Source of the DNA: Auritidibacter ignavus
GTDB lineage: Bacteria; Actinomycetota; Actinomycetes; Actinomycetales; Micrococcaceae
Length of the DNA stretch: 64,000 nucleotides
Direction of reading: 5' to 3'
Assembly (NCBI RefSeq): GCF_003703835.1
Contig: NZ_RDQR01000013.1
Span: 1 to 64,000 of the forward strand
Shown here: positions 22,109 through 31,431 of the stretch, piece by piece
Position numbering within the stretch: position 1 is the stretch's first letter
Layout of the letters: every line of letters starts with the position of its first letter
Position numbers and translations under genes: made by a program
Notes under the pieces: generated by a model
Told to the model about the DNA's origin: nothing
What the model saw: only the letters and a program-made list of their open reading frames with translations
Database searches by the model: none

Positions 22109-22135
22109 TTAGCACCTTCACTGTTCGAGTGCTAA
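22109..22135 (-). promoter_or_regulatory. CIRCE operator I (HrcA site)
   Basis: TTAGCACCT, 9 bp, GAGTGCTAA: the HrcA inverted repeat with one mismatch from TTAGCACTC-N9-GAGTGCTAA. It lies downstream of the predicted groES transcription start, in the leader, about 107 bp before the ATG. Confidence 0.9.
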
Positions 22136-22139
22136 CTCG

Positions 22140-22168
22140 ACTCTATTCTGTGATTAGCACTCGGTCAA
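22140..22168 (-). promoter_or_regulatory. groES promoter
   Basis: On the minus strand TTGACC (22163-22168) and TAGAGT (22140-22145) are 17 bp apart, close to the sigma-70-type consensus. The promoter overlaps the distal CIRCE repeat and is followed by the proximal one, so HrcA could block both binding and escape of polymerase. Confidence 0.75.
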
Positions 22169-22180
22169 GATGAGTGCCAG
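22154..22180 (-). promoter_or_regulatory. CIRCE operator II (HrcA site)
   Basis: TTAGCACTC, 9 bp, GAGTGCCAG: a perfect left arm and a right arm with two mismatches. It overlaps the -35 box and spacer of the groES promoter, and is only 33 bp upstream of the divergent methyltransferase start, so it may also affect that gene. Confidence 0.8.
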
Positions 22181-22212
22181 CCTGTTCTGCTCAGAGAGGA
22201 GCAGGCGGTAAC

Positions 22213-23541
22213 GTGAACATCGTGCCAACACACCAACCCACTGCTGAAAACGCCGAAACCTGGGCGCAACTGCTCTCTCCGGCCGGTCGCGCTCTGCTCG
22301 ATAAGCTCACCACCGAGACGAGTTATCACCGTGAAGATCCCCTGCAGTTAGCGACGCAACTGCGCCGGGACGGCGTGGACTCCACGCTCGCTGCCGCAGT
22401 GCTCACCCAGCTGAAGTTGCGCGAAAAAGCCCACGCAAAGTTCGGCGAGTTCGCCCAGCACATGTTCTTCACCACTGATGGGTTACAGCAGGCCACCCGC
22501 CTGGGCGTGGCGGCCCACCATGCCCGCCGTTTTCAGGCCCACGGCATCCAGCACGTGATTGATCTCGGATGTGGGATCGGCGGCGATGCCATGGCTTTTG
22601 CGGCGATCGATTTGCAGGTCACCGCGGTGGAGGTCGACGACATCACCGCGGCGGTGGCCACCTTGAATTTGACGCCGTTCCCGCACGCTGAGGTGATCGC
22701 CGCCGAGGTCGAGACCTGGGTCGCCGATCATGCCGAGCAGCTTTCGGGAGCCGGGCTGTGGTTGGACCCGGCCCGACGTGAAGTCTCCACCGCCGAATCC
22801 GCCCACCGGATTTTCGATCCGGAGTCTTTCTCTCCCCCCTTGTCCTTTGTCGAACGGCTCGCCGATGCCGGACACGCCGTCGGGGTCAAGCTCGGTCCCG
22901 GTCTCGCCCATGACTCCATTCCCACCACCGCCGAGGCCCAGTGGGTCTCGGATCACGGGTCGGTAGTGGAGGTAGCCCTGTGGTTCAATGATCTTGCCCG
23001 TCCCCGGGTGCGCCGAGCCGCCTTGGTGACGACCGCCCACGGTAGTGCTGAGTTCACCTCGGATCGGGAGTTCGGTGACGATCCCAAGGTAGAGGTCCGT
23101 CCTACTCCCAGTGTGGGTGGCTATCTCTACGAACCCGATGGCGCGGTGATCCGTTCGGGGCTGATCCGCGAGTTGATGGCTCGGGAGTTTGGGGCCACCG
23201 CGCAAGACTCTCCCAGCTGGTTGCTCGATCAGCACATCGCTTATTTCTGTTCCGATCACCTGGTCGACAGCGACTTTGCGACCGCTTATCGGGTTGTGGA
23301 GGTTCTGCCCTATCATCTGAAAAAGCTCAGGGCCTGGATCGCCGAACACGGGATCTCTCGCCTTGATATTAAAAAGCGTGGAGTGGACGTCACCCCTGAG
23401 CAGCTTCGTCGGATGCTGATGGCAGGTACGGCGAAAACTCGCAAGAAAACCAAGGCCGGTGGCCATCAGGCGACCTTTGTCCTGACCCGGATCGGTAACT
23501 CTCGAGTGGCGCTCGTCGTCGAACCGGCCGAGCAGTCCTGA
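22213..23541 (+). CDS. class I SAM-dependent methyltransferase with THUMP-like domain
   Basis: 442 residues. The SAM motif I is VIDLGCGIGGDAMAF (near residue 120), motif II gives TAVEVDD, and LWLDPARRE is the family's D-P-A-R motif. The C-terminal third (about 330-430) resembles the THUMP-like domain that follows the methyltransferase domain in this group. An RNA substrate is plausible but unproven. GTG at 22213 is chosen because GGAGCAGGCGG stands just before it; the frame runs upstream into the CIRCE region. It is divergent from groES and monocistronic; the next gene is convergent, 23 bp away. Confidence 0.82.
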   Translation: MNIVPTHQPTAENAETWAQLLSPAGRALLDKLTTETSYHREDPLQLATQLRRDGVDSTLAAAVLTQLKLREKAHAKFGEFAQHMFFTTDGLQQATRLGVAAHHARRFQAHGIQHVIDLGCGIGGDAMAFAAIDLQVTAVEVDDITAAVATLNLTPFPHAEVIAAEVETWVADHAEQLSGAGLWLDPARREVSTAESAHRIFDPESFSPPLSFVERLADAGHAVGVKLGPGLAHDSIPTTAEAQWVSDHGSVVEVALWFNDLARPRVRRAALVTTAHGSAEFTSDREFGDDPKVEVRPTPSVGGYLYEPDGAVIRSGLIRELMAREFGATAQDSPSWLLDQHIAYFCSDHLVDSDFATAYRVVEVLPYHLKKLRAWIAEHGISRLDIKKRGVDVTPEQLRRMLMAGTAKTRKKTKAGGHQATFVLTRIGNSRVALVVEPAEQS

Positions 23542-23564
23542 CCGCACCCCGCCGAAAACTGGTC

Positions 23565-24320
23565 CTAGAAGTAGACCGCCACCGGGCCGTCGTGATCGTC
23601 GATAATACGGACCGTGGTGCCGAAAATCTCGGTGAGTACCTCGGGTTGCATAATCTCTGCGGTGGGGCCGGCATGAGAAATCTGGCCGTTTTTCATCGCG
23701 ACAATATGATCGGCGTACCGGCCGGCAAAGTTGATGTCGTGGAGCACGATCACCACGGTGCGACCCAGGGCATCGCAGGCTCGGCGCAGTTGGTGCATCA
23801 TGTGCACCGAGTGGGACATATCCAGGTTGTTCAGCGGCTCATCGAGTAAGAGGTAGTCGGTTTCTTGGGCCATCACCATCGCCACATAGGCGCGTTGGCG
23901 CTGACCGCCCGACAGCTCATCGAGGTACCGGTCCTGGAGGGTGACCAGATTGAGAAATTCCAACGCCTCATTGATGGCGCGTTCGTCGTCGACGGTGAGT
24001 CGCCCTTTCGAGTGAGGGTAACGACCAAAACCGACGAGTTGGCGGACGGTAAGACGGGTGATGAAATGATTCTCCTGACGCAGGATGGCCAGCGTTGTGG
24101 CGATTTGAGCCGAGGGCACCTTGTGCACGTCCTGACCGGCGACGGTAATCCAGCCGGTATCAGGTTGCTGAAGCCGTCCGATCATGGTCAATAGCGTGGA
24201 CTTACCGGCACCATTGGGGCCTACCAACGCGGTGACTTGCCCGGCTGGGATTGCTAAGTCGATGGGGCCGATCTCAGCGTCTTCTGAGTATTTTTTGGCG
24301 ATATTGCTGATCTGAATCAC
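23565..24320 (-). CDS. ferric-siderophore ABC transporter, ATP-binding protein
   Basis: 251 residues. A complete ABC ATPase: Walker A GPNGAGKST (residues 35-43), Q-loop in LRQENHF, signature LSGGQRQR and Walker B YLLLDEPLNNLD, switch His in VLHDINF. It groups by eye with FecE/FhuC-type ATPases, especially the YclP/VctC kind. It overlaps the upstream permease by 4 bp and is the last of a four-gene operon (binding protein, two permeases, ATPase). It powers iron-chelate uptake from the cytoplasmic side. The exact siderophore is unknown. Confidence 0.93.
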   Translation of the reverse strand: MIQISNIAKKYSEDAEIGPIDLAIPAGQVTALVGPNGAGKSTLLTMIGRLQQPDTGWITVAGQDVHKVPSAQIATTLAILRQENHFITRLTVRQLVGFGRYPHSKGRLTVDDERAINEALEFLNLVTLQDRYLDELSGGQRQRAYVAMVMAQETDYLLLDEPLNNLDMSHSVHMMHQLRRACDALGRTVVIVLHDINFAGRYADHIVAMKNGQISHAGPTAEIMQPEVLTEIFGTTVRIIDDHDGPVAVYF

Positions 24321-25351
24321 AGTCGCCCCTTTCTCATGATCACGACCAGGAACACCAAGCCACCGATCATTTCAATGATCACGGTCACCGCCCCTTGAGC
24401 ATAAAAGATATTGCGCAACACGAAGTACGCTCCGGTTAACACCACATAGCCGAGCAATATGGCCACCGGGAAGATGCGCTTGTGATCGTAGGTGTCGGTG
24501 AAGCTATAGGCCATCGCGGCGATCAAGAACCCCAGGAAGGTCATCGGCCCCCCCAACGAGGTGGTCACCGCCATCAGGATCGAGACCAGCAGCAGGGTTT
24601 TCATCACCTCGTGTCGGTGGACCAGCCCCAGGTTTTCAGCCACCGGTTTGCCGAGGCTGAGGACGTTGAGCCGGTTGGCTCGGCGTAAGAGCAGAAACGC
24701 GACGACGATGACAAGTGGGATGACGACCGGTAAGAAGTCGGTGTTGGCGTTGGCGAGATTGCCGAAGGTGCGTGCCGAGAGCACATCGAATTCATTGGGG
24801 TCCAGCATCCGTTGCATAAAGGCCGACAGGGAGCTCAGCCCGCCACCGATCACGACACCAACCAGCAGCATGATGTGCACGTTGGAAAATCGGCCGGAGA
24901 GTAGCCAGCCGTAGAGCAGTGAGGCGAGTCCGACCATCAGCACCATTTGGAGGATAAAGGGCACCAGGCCCCGGCCGATCGCTGCACCGGCGATACCGAA
25001 GAAAAACACTAAGGCGGTTTGGATCGCCACATAGAGGGATTCGAACCCCAGGATCGAGGGGGTCACGATCCGGTTGGCGGTGGCTGTCTGGAAGGAGACG
25101 GTGGCCATCGCGTGGCAGGTGGCGACCAGCATCATCACCACGATGGTCGACAACCGCGATTCGACAATCAGCCAGAACCCCTTGTGCCCGAACGGGACCG
25201 GAATACCGTAGGTGAGCATTCCCATCGTCGTCAGCAGGGATAACACGATCAGTGAGGCCACCAGGATGAAGTAACGCTTGCGGTGCCGTGCGGTGACAAA
25301 GGACCCGGTTTTCGCCCGATGTCGTTGCGGGGCCTGCGGAGTTTTAAACAC
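24317..25351 (-). CDS. ferric-siderophore ABC transporter, FecCD permease 2
   Basis: 344 residues with about nine hydrophobic segments. Family marks include the early RLSTIVVMMLVATCHAMATVSFQT block, TPSILGFESLYV, and GGPMTFLGFLIAAMAYSF near the C-terminal third, as in FecCD/BtuC permeases of the YclO/VctG kind. The GTG at 25351 is chosen: AGGAGG lies 7 bp upstream and it overlaps the preceding permease stop by 8 bp. An ATG further upstream would add 17 residues unlike the family. It pairs with the upstream permease to form a heterodimeric channel. Confidence 0.88.
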   Translation of the reverse strand: MFKTPQAPQRHRAKTGSFVTARHRKRYFILVASLIVLSLLTTMGMLTYGIPVPFGHKGFWLIVESRLSTIVVMMLVATCHAMATVSFQTATANRIVTPSILGFESLYVAIQTALVFFFGIAGAAIGRGLVPFILQMVLMVGLASLLYGWLLSGRFSNVHIMLLVGVVIGGGLSSLSAFMQRMLDPNEFDVLSARTFGNLANANTDFLPVVIPLVIVVAFLLLRRANRLNVLSLGKPVAENLGLVHRHEVMKTLLLVSILMAVTTSLGGPMTFLGFLIAAMAYSFTDTYDHKRIFPVAILLGYVVLTGAYFVLRNIFYAQGAVTVIIEMIGGLVFLVVIMRKGRL

Positions 25352-26375
25352 GCGTGCGCCTCCTGACCAGCAGGTAGACGAACACGGTCGCTCCCAGGAC
25401 ACCCAGGATCATCGAGACAGGAATCTCGAACGGCATGATGATGGTGCGACCAATGATGTCGCAGACGGTCACCACACAGATGCCGACCAGACACACCCAC
25501 GGCAGGTTTGAGCGCAGGTTATCTCCACGGAACAACGAGACGATATTGGGCACGATCAGGCCCAAAAACGGTAACGCTCCGACGATCACGGTGACCACAC
25601 CAGTGGTCACGGCCACCAGAGCAATACCGGTAAAGAGCACCAGCCGGTAGTTCAAACCGACGTTGGTGGCAACTTCTTCACCGAGTCCGGCCACGGTGAA
25701 GCGGTCGGCTGTCAGAAAGATCAGCACCAATACGATCGCGACAATCCACAGTAGCTCGTAGCGTCCTCGCACGATCGAGGTGAAGGATCCGGCAAACCAG
25801 ATGCCCAGGTTCTGCAACATGTCGTATTGCAACGCGATGAAGGTGGAGAAGGATCCCACCACAGCACCGAGCATGATGCCAACGATGGGCACAATGAGTG
25901 ATGATTTCAGCGCCACGCGCCGCAGGAAGAGGAAGAAGACGATGGTACCGATAAAGGCAAAGAGGATCGCTCCGACCATACGCATCATCAGGGTCGGTTC
26001 GGGTAGTAGCAGCCAGGTGAGCATCAACCCCAGACCGGCCCACTCAATGGTTCCGGTGGTGGAGGGCTCAACGAACCGGTTTTGAGTCATCAGTTGCATG
26101 ACCAGTCCGGCCACCGACATGGCGGCACCGGCCAGGATCAGTGCCAGGGTGCGTGGCAGCCGGGTAATGAAAAACATCTGCCGTCCACCCTCTTGGCTCA
26201 GGTCGTAGACGCCGATGAACAATGATGCGATCACCAGCCCGAGGGTGACCAGAACGCCGAGGGCTAAGGGCCACATGGTGTGCCAGATTGACCGGTGAGC
26301 TGTGGGGCCACTGGTTGGTGGTGTAGATGTCTCGGAACGGGACGGGGCCCTGTTCCGGGAGATCGTCTCTGACAT
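25344..26375 (-). CDS. ferric-siderophore ABC transporter, FecCD permease 1
   Basis: 343 residues. A Ser/Thr-rich hydrophilic N terminus (about 30) is followed by about nine membrane segments. RLPRTLALILAGAAMSVAGLVMQ, the conserved FecCD entry, is clear near residue 75, and VTVIVGALPFLGLIVPNIV marks the coupling region. The start at 26375 lies 76 bp after the binding-protein gene, beyond a stem-loop, and the 3' end overlaps the next permease gene. It is translationally coupled to the following gene and part of one importer. Confidence 0.92.
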   Translation of the reverse strand: MSETISRNRAPSRSETSTPPTSGPTAHRSIWHTMWPLALGVLVTLGLVIASLFIGVYDLSQEGGRQMFFITRLPRTLALILAGAAMSVAGLVMQLMTQNRFVEPSTTGTIEWAGLGLMLTWLLLPEPTLMMRMVGAILFAFIGTIVFFLFLRRVALKSSLIVPIVGIMLGAVVGSFSTFIALQYDMLQNLGIWFAGSFTSIVRGRYELLWIVAIVLVLIFLTADRFTVAGLGEEVATNVGLNYRLVLFTGIALVAVTTGVVTVIVGALPFLGLIVPNIVSLFRGDNLRSNLPWVCLVGICVVTVCDIIGRTIIMPFEIPVSMILGVLGATVFVYLLVRRRTRV

Positions 26376-26397
26376 GTCTCCTCACTTCGGCCACGAA

Positions 26398-26433
26398 ATG
26401 GCCTGCCCCATCGGTGCGACGGGACAGGCCACC
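26398..26433 (-). terminator. intercistronic stem-loop after the binding-protein gene
   Basis: TGGCCTGCCC and GGGACAGGCCA pair around about 14 nt, between the binding-protein gene and the first permease. On the minus strand it is followed only by ATTTCG, so termination would be partial. Such hairpins usually raise the level of binding protein relative to permease. Confidence 0.55.
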
Positions 26434-26451
26434 TGCTCGGCCAGGTCGGGA

Positions 26452-27519
26452 TTAGTTTTCAGCCCCACCAGCGTCTTCAAAGGCCTCAGACATCTGGTTG
26501 AACAGCTCGGTATAGTGCTGAATGTCTTCGGCAGTGTAGAAATCAGGGCTCATGTAGATGACCTGATCTTCTTTCACCGCGGTGACGTCAGCCAAGGCTT
26601 CGGACTCTTCAATGAGTTCTTCAGCCGAGGAATACCCCTCTTCGTCACGGGCGCTGGTACCTGCGTCGCGGTCCAGAACAATCAGCCAGTCGGGGTTGGC
26701 TTGGGCGATGGTTTCCACGGAAATGTCGTCACCTTGGTGGTTAGCGGAACCGTCTTGGTCCAGAGCTGGAGTCAGCCCGATGATGTCATAGACCGGGCCC
26801 ACGGCCCGACCGGTGGTCGGAGCTGAGTAGTTGATGTCCCCACCGGAGGTGATCAGCCCGGCTACGGTCCAGTCCTCATCGTAGGCGGCTTGTGCATTGT
26901 CGATGGCCACGTCGAAGTCATCGACAATCTGCTCGGCGTCCTGCTCACGCCCGAAGATCTCGCCCAGCAAAGTGGTCAGCTCCCGATACTGGTCAGCGAC
27001 GTCACGGAAGCCTTCTTGTTCCTGACCTTCGCGGTCAACGGGGGAGGAGACAATGTTGGTGTCCACCATGGTTGCATCGGGAGCAGCTTCCTGCATGGCT
27101 TCAGTGTGCTGATCGAAACGTTGACCGTTCAAAATCAGATCCGGTGCGGCAGCGGTGACCTGTTCGAAGTCCGGTTCACGGTGGTTTCCGATATTGAGGA
27201 TGTCCTCGTTCTCGCGGTAGGGCTTCAGGGTCTCGGTATCGGGCATCAGATCCACCGGTGCTGCCGAGAGCTCAATATCCCAGTCAGCCAGGGTCCCAAA
27301 GATCCGGTTATCAGTGGCCACAATGGATTCAGGGTTTTCGGGCAACTCCACCGTGTTGCCACCCATGTCGGTGACCTCGGTAGCAGTAGCACTACCGTCC
27401 TGTTCCGAATTGCCACCGTTATCGTTGGCCGACTCGGTGCCACCACAGGCGGTTAATCCCAGGGTTGCGGCGGTCACGAAGGCCATGACGCCCAGACGAG
27501 TGCGAGTCTTATTCTGCAT
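26452..27519 (-). CDS. siderophore-binding lipoprotein of ABC importer
   Basis: 355 residues. A lipoprotein signal peptide ends in LTACGG with the lipidated cysteine at residue 25, followed by a Ser/Asn/Asp-rich linker. The Peripla_BP_2 domain starts with VTDMGGNTVELPENPESIVATDNR and contains PDLILNGQRF and the second lobe GLITSGGDINYSAPTTGRAVGPVYDIIGL. It resembles YclQ/VctP-type binding proteins for catecholate or mixed siderophores. The ATG at 27519 has GGAG 10 bp upstream. It is first in the operon and downstream of a DtxR-like box. Confidence 0.92.
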   Translation of the reverse strand: MQNKTRTRLGVMAFVTAATLGLTACGGTESANDNGGNSEQDGSATATEVTDMGGNTVELPENPESIVATDNRIFGTLADWDIELSAAPVDLMPDTETLKPYRENEDILNIGNHREPDFEQVTAAAPDLILNGQRFDQHTEAMQEAAPDATMVDTNIVSSPVDREGQEQEGFRDVADQYRELTTLLGEIFGREQDAEQIVDDFDVAIDNAQAAYDEDWTVAGLITSGGDINYSAPTTGRAVGPVYDIIGLTPALDQDGSANHQGDDISVETIAQANPDWLIVLDRDAGTSARDEEGYSSAEELIEESEALADVTAVKEDQVIYMSPDFYTAEDIQHYTELFNQMSEAFEDAGGAEN

Positions 27520-27580
27520 TCTTGAACTCCAATTGAGTATTTGGTGAGTGTTCGCAAGCCTCAGGGTGGGACCCTTTCAA

Positions 27581-27599
27581 AAGGCTGGGCTTACCTAAC
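27581..27599 (-). promoter_or_regulatory. candidate DtxR/IdeR iron box
   Basis: Minus-strand TTAGGTAAGCCCAGCCTTT matches the DtxR/IdeR consensus TTAGGTTAGGCTAACCTAA at 13 of 19 positions by my count, with the left half strongest. It lies about 65 bp upstream of the siderophore-binding-protein start, where iron-dependent repression of an importer would be expected. Confidence 0.5.
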
Positions 27600-27929
27600 T
27601 TCATTTACGCTACTAGAGCATTGCCAATTCGTCCACCGTTACCTGCCAGATATTCGCCATTCACTCATCGTTATCTCAGCGCCATCGAGCCATTTCGCCA
27701 GAAAAACCGCAGGCTTTCTTTTCGTCCGCACCTGTCGTGTGGCATAAAACACTCTCGCCGGGTGGCTGTGGAGGGAATGACATGGAGCTACCGAGCGTGG
27801 TTGGTGGGCAGAATATGTCGAACGATGTCAGCCCGGCATGTCGCACCAGGCCACAACTGGGATACCGGCTGATGCACTGGCTAAAATCATCGGTATTGTT
27901 ACCGCTCGGGAAAGGCTCAAGTACCGCTG
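27600..27929. other. intergenic region between the iron importer and the ligase gene
   Basis: About 330 bp between divergent genes. Apart from the iron box at its left edge I see one possible plus-strand -10 box, TAAAAT at 27882-27887, 42 bp before the ligase ATG, without a convincing -35. No RNA gene or conserved small protein is apparent. Confidence 0.4.
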
Positions 27930-29096
27930 ATGCATCTACCCTTCGCACCGTCTGAACCCGCAACACTGGGAATTGAGTGGGAGTTGGGGCTGGTTGATCG
28001 CCAGACCGGAGTACTACAACCTCTGAGCGATCGGATCGTTGACCGGGTGGTGGCACCCTCTGAGCAACGACCCTATTTGGTCTCCGGTGAGTTTATGCTC
28101 AACACCATTGAGCTCATCACTGGTGTGTGCCGTACCGTTGACCAGGGATTAGACCAGCTGGCTGCCGCTGGGCGAGAAGCTCTCAAGCACGCTCAGGCCG
28201 AGAACCTGCTGTTGTATTCGCAGGGCACTCACCCCTTCGCGTCGCCACGACAGGAAACGGTGGCTCCTCAGCAGCGTTATCAGCGGATGCTAGACCGCAC
28301 CCAGTGGTGGGGCCAGCAGATGGTGATCTACGGGGTCCATGTGCATGTTGGGTTACCGAGTACTGATGCGGCGATGCCGGCGATCAACCAGCTGATTAAC
28401 TACTACCCACACTTATTGGCATTGTCAGCCTCCAGCCCGTATTGGGAATCTCAAGATACCGGATATGTCTCCCAACGGACCTTGATTTTCCAACAGCTAC
28501 CAACCTCAGGACTTCCTTTCCAGTTTGAGCAGTGGTCCGGGTTCGAGTCGGTGGTCAGCGATCTGATCAAAATCGGGATGGTCGACGATGTCACCGAGTG
28601 CCGGTGGGACGTTCGCCCGGTGCCCCGTTTGGGCACCGTGGAAATGCGGATCTGCGACGGGGTCTCGACGCTGAAAGAGATCGGTGCGTTGGCAGCGTTG
28701 ACCCAGTGTTTGGTGGCTGAAGTGATCACCCCTGAGTCAGACCGGTACGCCCCGGTGGAGATTATGGCACCCTGGTTTGTTCAGGAGAATAAATGGCGGG
28801 CTGCCCGGTACGGGCTGGATGCGATCGTGATTATCAATGCCGCCGGGGATGAACAGCTGGTCACCGAACACCTCATGGAGACCATCAACCGGTTGGAGCC
28901 TGTTGCCCATCGGCTGGGTTGTCACACGCAGCTAGGCTGGGTGGAGGATTTGATTCGATCCGGGGGCCCGGCGGCGCAACAACGCCAGATTGCTCAGCGA
29001 GGAGACCCGGGGCGCGCCCCGGATGTTGCGGATCTAGCCCACGTGGTGTTGGATGCGGCCGGTCGCACCGAGCATTCACTGCTCAACTGGGGTTAG
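27930..29096 (+). CDS. YbdK-type carboxylate-amine ligase (glutamate-cysteine ligase 2 family)
   Basis: 388 residues. [15 protein letters not shown] at the N terminus, [11 protein letters not shown] near residue 135 and [19 protein letters not shown] near 225 are signatures of the GCS2 family. E. coli YbdK has weak glutamate-cysteine ligase activity; in actinobacteria, members may make gamma-glutamylcysteine for ergothioneine or other thiols, but the substrate here cannot be read from sequence. No ergothioneine genes are adjacent. It stands alone on the plus strand, and its TAG stop overlaps the tsaD stop on the other strand by 4 bp. Confidence 0.9.
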   Translation: MHLPFAPSEPATLGIEWELGLVDRQTGVLQPLSDRIVDRVVAPSEQRPYLVSGEFMLNTIELITGVCRTVDQGLDQLAAAGREALKHAQAENLLLYSQGTHPFASPRQETVAPQQRYQRMLDRTQWWGQQMVIYGVHVHVGLPSTDAAMPAINQLINYYPHLLALSASSPYWESQDTGYVSQRTLIFQQLPTSGLPFQFEQWSGFESVVSDLIKIGMVDDVTECRWDVRPVPRLGTVEMRICDGVSTLKEIGALAALTQCLVAEVITPESDRYAPVEIMAPWFVQENKWRAARYGLDAIVIINAAGDEQLVTEHLMETINRLEPVAHRLGCHTQLGWVEDLIRSGGPAAQQRQIAQRGDPGRAPDVADLAHVVLDAAGRTEHSLLNWG

Positions 29097-30232
29097 ACGC
29101 TAATCTGGTCGACTGGTTGGCTCGGGTTGGCGGAGAAGTCCAGACCGGAGGGAGCCACCCCGGCCGAGACGAGATGCGCACCCAGGGCTGCCACCATGGC
29201 GCCGTTATCGGTGCAGAGCCCAACCGGCGGGATGGTCAGCGAGATACCGGCTTGCTCGCACCGCTGGGCCAAGAGGTCGCGCAATCGCGAATTGGCGGCT
29301 ACTCCCCCGCCCAGAAGCACGTGGTCGATGCCGTGCTCTTGACAAGCCAGGACCGCTTTCGAGGTGATCACGTCTACGACGGCTTCCTGAAAAGAGGCGG
29401 CGATATCGGCCACCGGCACCTGGTCTCCGCGAGCGCGGAACTGCTCCACAGCCCGAGAAACCGCGGTTTTTAGTCCGGAGAAGGACCAATCGTAGCGGTG
29501 CGGGCCAGGCTCTTCGGCGCTACCGACGAATTTAGGGGCGGTCAAGCCACGTGGGAACCGAAACGCGGTGGGATCGCCTTCTGCAGCAAGTCGGTCGATG
29601 ACTGGCCCACCGGGGTATCCGGTGCCTAGTAGCCGGGAGACCTTATCGTAGGCCTCACCGGCGGCGTCGTCGATGGTACTACCCAGCAGCTCGACGTTGT
29701 GGGCCAAGGAGGTGACCTGCAGAATTTCGGTGTGACCACCGGAGACCAGTAACGCTCCCAGGGCCTCCGAGTCCTCGGAGCCGAAACGACTGTGGCGTGC
29801 TGGCACGTCGTCGGTGTGGGCTTGATGGAGAAAGCCGACCCCGATGTGGGCCACCAGATGGTTGATTCCATATAGTGGCTTACGATAAGCCACCGCCAGC
29901 GCTTTAGCCCCGGCGACACCGACCATCAACGCTCCGGCAAGTCCGGGTCCGGCGGTGACTGCGATGGCGTCCACGTCCTCGGGGCTCACCTGGGCTTCCT
30001 CGAGGGCCGCATGGAAGACGGGCAGGAATTCGGTGACGTGGGCACGGGCGGCGATCTCGGGGATCACCCCGCCGAAGGCAACGTGTTCGTCCATCGAGGA
30101 GGCCACCTGGTGGGCCAGCAATTCTCGACCGCGCACAATGCCCACACCGGTTTCATCACACGAGGATTCGATGCCGAGCACCAGCGGTGCCCGTTCGGTC
30201 GGCATGGTCACAGGATGTGTCGGGAAGGTCAT
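29093..30232 (-). CDS. tsaD: tRNA N6-threonylcarbamoyltransferase TsaD
   Basis: 379 residues, HSP70/ASKHA fold. It transfers threonylcarbamoyl to A37 of ANN-decoding tRNAs, with TsaB and Tsa[15 protein letters not shown] (residues 20-33), the metal site in [19 protein letters not shown] and [17 protein letters not shown] are all present. The ATG overlaps the rimI stop by 4 bp (ATGA), showing translational coupling. It is the last gene of the tsaE-tsaB-rimI-tsaD string. Confidence 0.97.
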   Translation of the reverse strand: MTFPTHPVTMPTERAPLVLGIESSCDETGVGIVRGRELLAHQVASSMDEHVAFGGVIPEIAARAHVTEFLPVFHAALEEAQVSPEDVDAIAVTAGPGLAGALMVGVAGAKALAVAYRKPLYGINHLVAHIGVGFLHQAHTDDVPARHSRFGSEDSEALGALLVSGGHTEILQVTSLAHNVELLGSTIDDAAGEAYDKVSRLLGTGYPGGPVIDRLAAEGDPTAFRFPRGLTAPKFVGSAEEPGPHRYDWSFSGLKTAVSRAVEQFRARGDQVPVADIAASFQEAVVDVITSKAVLACQEHGIDHVLLGGGVAANSRLRDLLAQRCEQAGISLTIPPVGLCTDNGAMVAALGAHLVSAGVAPSGLDFSANPSQPVDQISV

Positions 30233-30747
30233 GAACGCGCTTTCGGGTCGTCGTGGGTCGGGGTGTTGGGCAGTATTTTACGCATCACCAAGGCATCGAC
30301 TCCGGGCGGGTAGTAGTGCGGGCGGGTTGAAATGTGCTCAAATCCCAACTGTTGGTAGAGCTGTTGAGCGCCGGGGTTATCGGCACGTACCTCTAAGAGC
30401 AGGTCGGTGGCGCCACATTGCTGGGATTCGTCAAGCATCCACTGCATCAGGGCGGTCCCGATACCCTGGCGACGAACGGATTCTGCTACCGCGATAGTTT
30501 GGATATCGGCCAGGGGTAGCACACACATCAACCCCGCGTAACCGACGACCTGCTCTGTTGGTTCGCCGGTGGTGACCGCAACCCGATAGGCTCGGGTCCC
30601 GCCTTGCTCCGGTGGGGTGGTGGCGGCCAGTTCGTCGTGGAAGAAGGAAGCCGGCCAGGCATCCAGAGGGAACAGTTCTCGTTCCAGCGCATGCACGGCG
30701 GGGATGTCCTCGGCTGTCATCTGACGCAGTCGGTAGGCAATAGTCAT
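30229..30747 (-). CDS. rimI: ribosomal-protein-alanine N-acetyltransferase RimI
   Basis: 172 residues, GNAT fold. [20 protein letters not shown] opens the domain, the acetyl-CoA loop is [16 protein letters not shown], and the C-terminal [14 protein letters not shown] is RimI-like. The ATG at 30747 is used: it starts 5 bp after tsaB and gives the normal length, while the longer frame upstream only runs into tsaB. RimI acetylates the S18 N terminus in E. coli and is habitually encoded between tsaB and tsaD in actinobacteria, as here. Confidence 0.93.
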   Translation of the reverse strand: MTIAYRLRQMTAEDIPAVHALERELFPLDAWPASFFHDELAATTPPEQGGTRAYRVAVTTGEPTEQVVGYAGLMCVLPLADIQTIAVAESVRRQGIGTALMQWMLDESQQCGATDLLLEVRADNPGAQQLYQQLGFEHISTRPHYYPPGVDALVMRKILPNTPTHDDPKARS

Positions 30748-30752
30748 CGGGA

Positions 30753-31415
30753 TCACCCGTGGCGCATTGCGGCCGGGATGTGGGCGTCGTGACCGCGCAG
30801 GTACATCGGTGTAACCGCTTCGAGCCCACGGCCACGGCGGAGTGCCCGGATGCCGTAGTGCCCCAGGAATTCTGCCAGCGGCTGAGCCCGGTCCCATCCG
30901 GGCACGGCGTGCAGAGCGTCAGGGTACAGCCCGGCTCCGGCGCCGACAACCGGCAACCGGGTGACGTCTTCGGCGGAGGTGACAAAGGGGCCGTGCAGGC
31001 GCTGGGATTGTCCCCCGATCAGCTCGTAGTGGGCCCAGTACACCTCGTGTCGGCGGGCATCGGTGGCGACCACCAGTTCTTCGTACCCCTCACGCCACAG
31101 TGGTGCCACAGCCTGTTCGGCGAGCGCATCCAAGCTCATCACCCCATAGCAGGGAATGCCCCAGCTATCAGCCAGGGTGGCGGCGGTGAGCACACCGACG
31201 CGCAGTCCGGTGAAGGGGCCGGGGCCCACCCCAGCGAAGACCGCCTGAAGGTCCTGGACCCCCAGGCTGGCTTCCTCGAGCACTTCCGCCACATAGCCAG
31301 CCAAAACTTCGGAGTGGCTCCGTGTGTCCTCGGTGTGCCGGGTGGCGATGGTGTCGTGCCCGGTGACGATCGCTACCGAGGCTCCGGCAGCGCAATCAAC
31401 AGCGAGATAGTACAT
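30753..31415 (-). CDS. tsaB: tRNA threonylcarbamoyladenosine synthesis protein TsaB
   Basis: 220 residues, a TsaD paralogue that scaffolds the t6A enzyme. YLAVDCAAGASVAIV opens the ASKHA fold and HSEVLAGYVAEVLEEA and GVGPGPFTGLRVGVLTA are the standard TsaB motifs. The start at 31415 (MYYLAVDC) is preferred over one five codons upstream on family grounds. It lies 16 bp after tsaE and 5 bp before rimI in the same operon. Confidence 0.95.
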   Translation of the reverse strand: MYYLAVDCAAGASVAIVTGHDTIATRHTEDTRSHSEVLAGYVAEVLEEASLGVQDLQAVFAGVGPGPFTGLRVGVLTAATLADSWGIPCYGVMSLDALAEQAVAPLWREGYEELVVATDARRHEVYWAHYELIGGQSQRLHGPFVTSAEDVTRLPVVGAGAGLYPDALHAVPGWDRAQPLAEFLGHYGIRALRRGRGLEAVTPMYLRGHDAHIPAAMRHG

Positions 31416-31431
31416 ACGGGAGTATCCCACC

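Noticed and set aside
22483-23547. Long minus-strand frame opposite the methyltransferase
   Set aside because: The plus strand carries clear SAM-binding motifs; the antisense frame has none.
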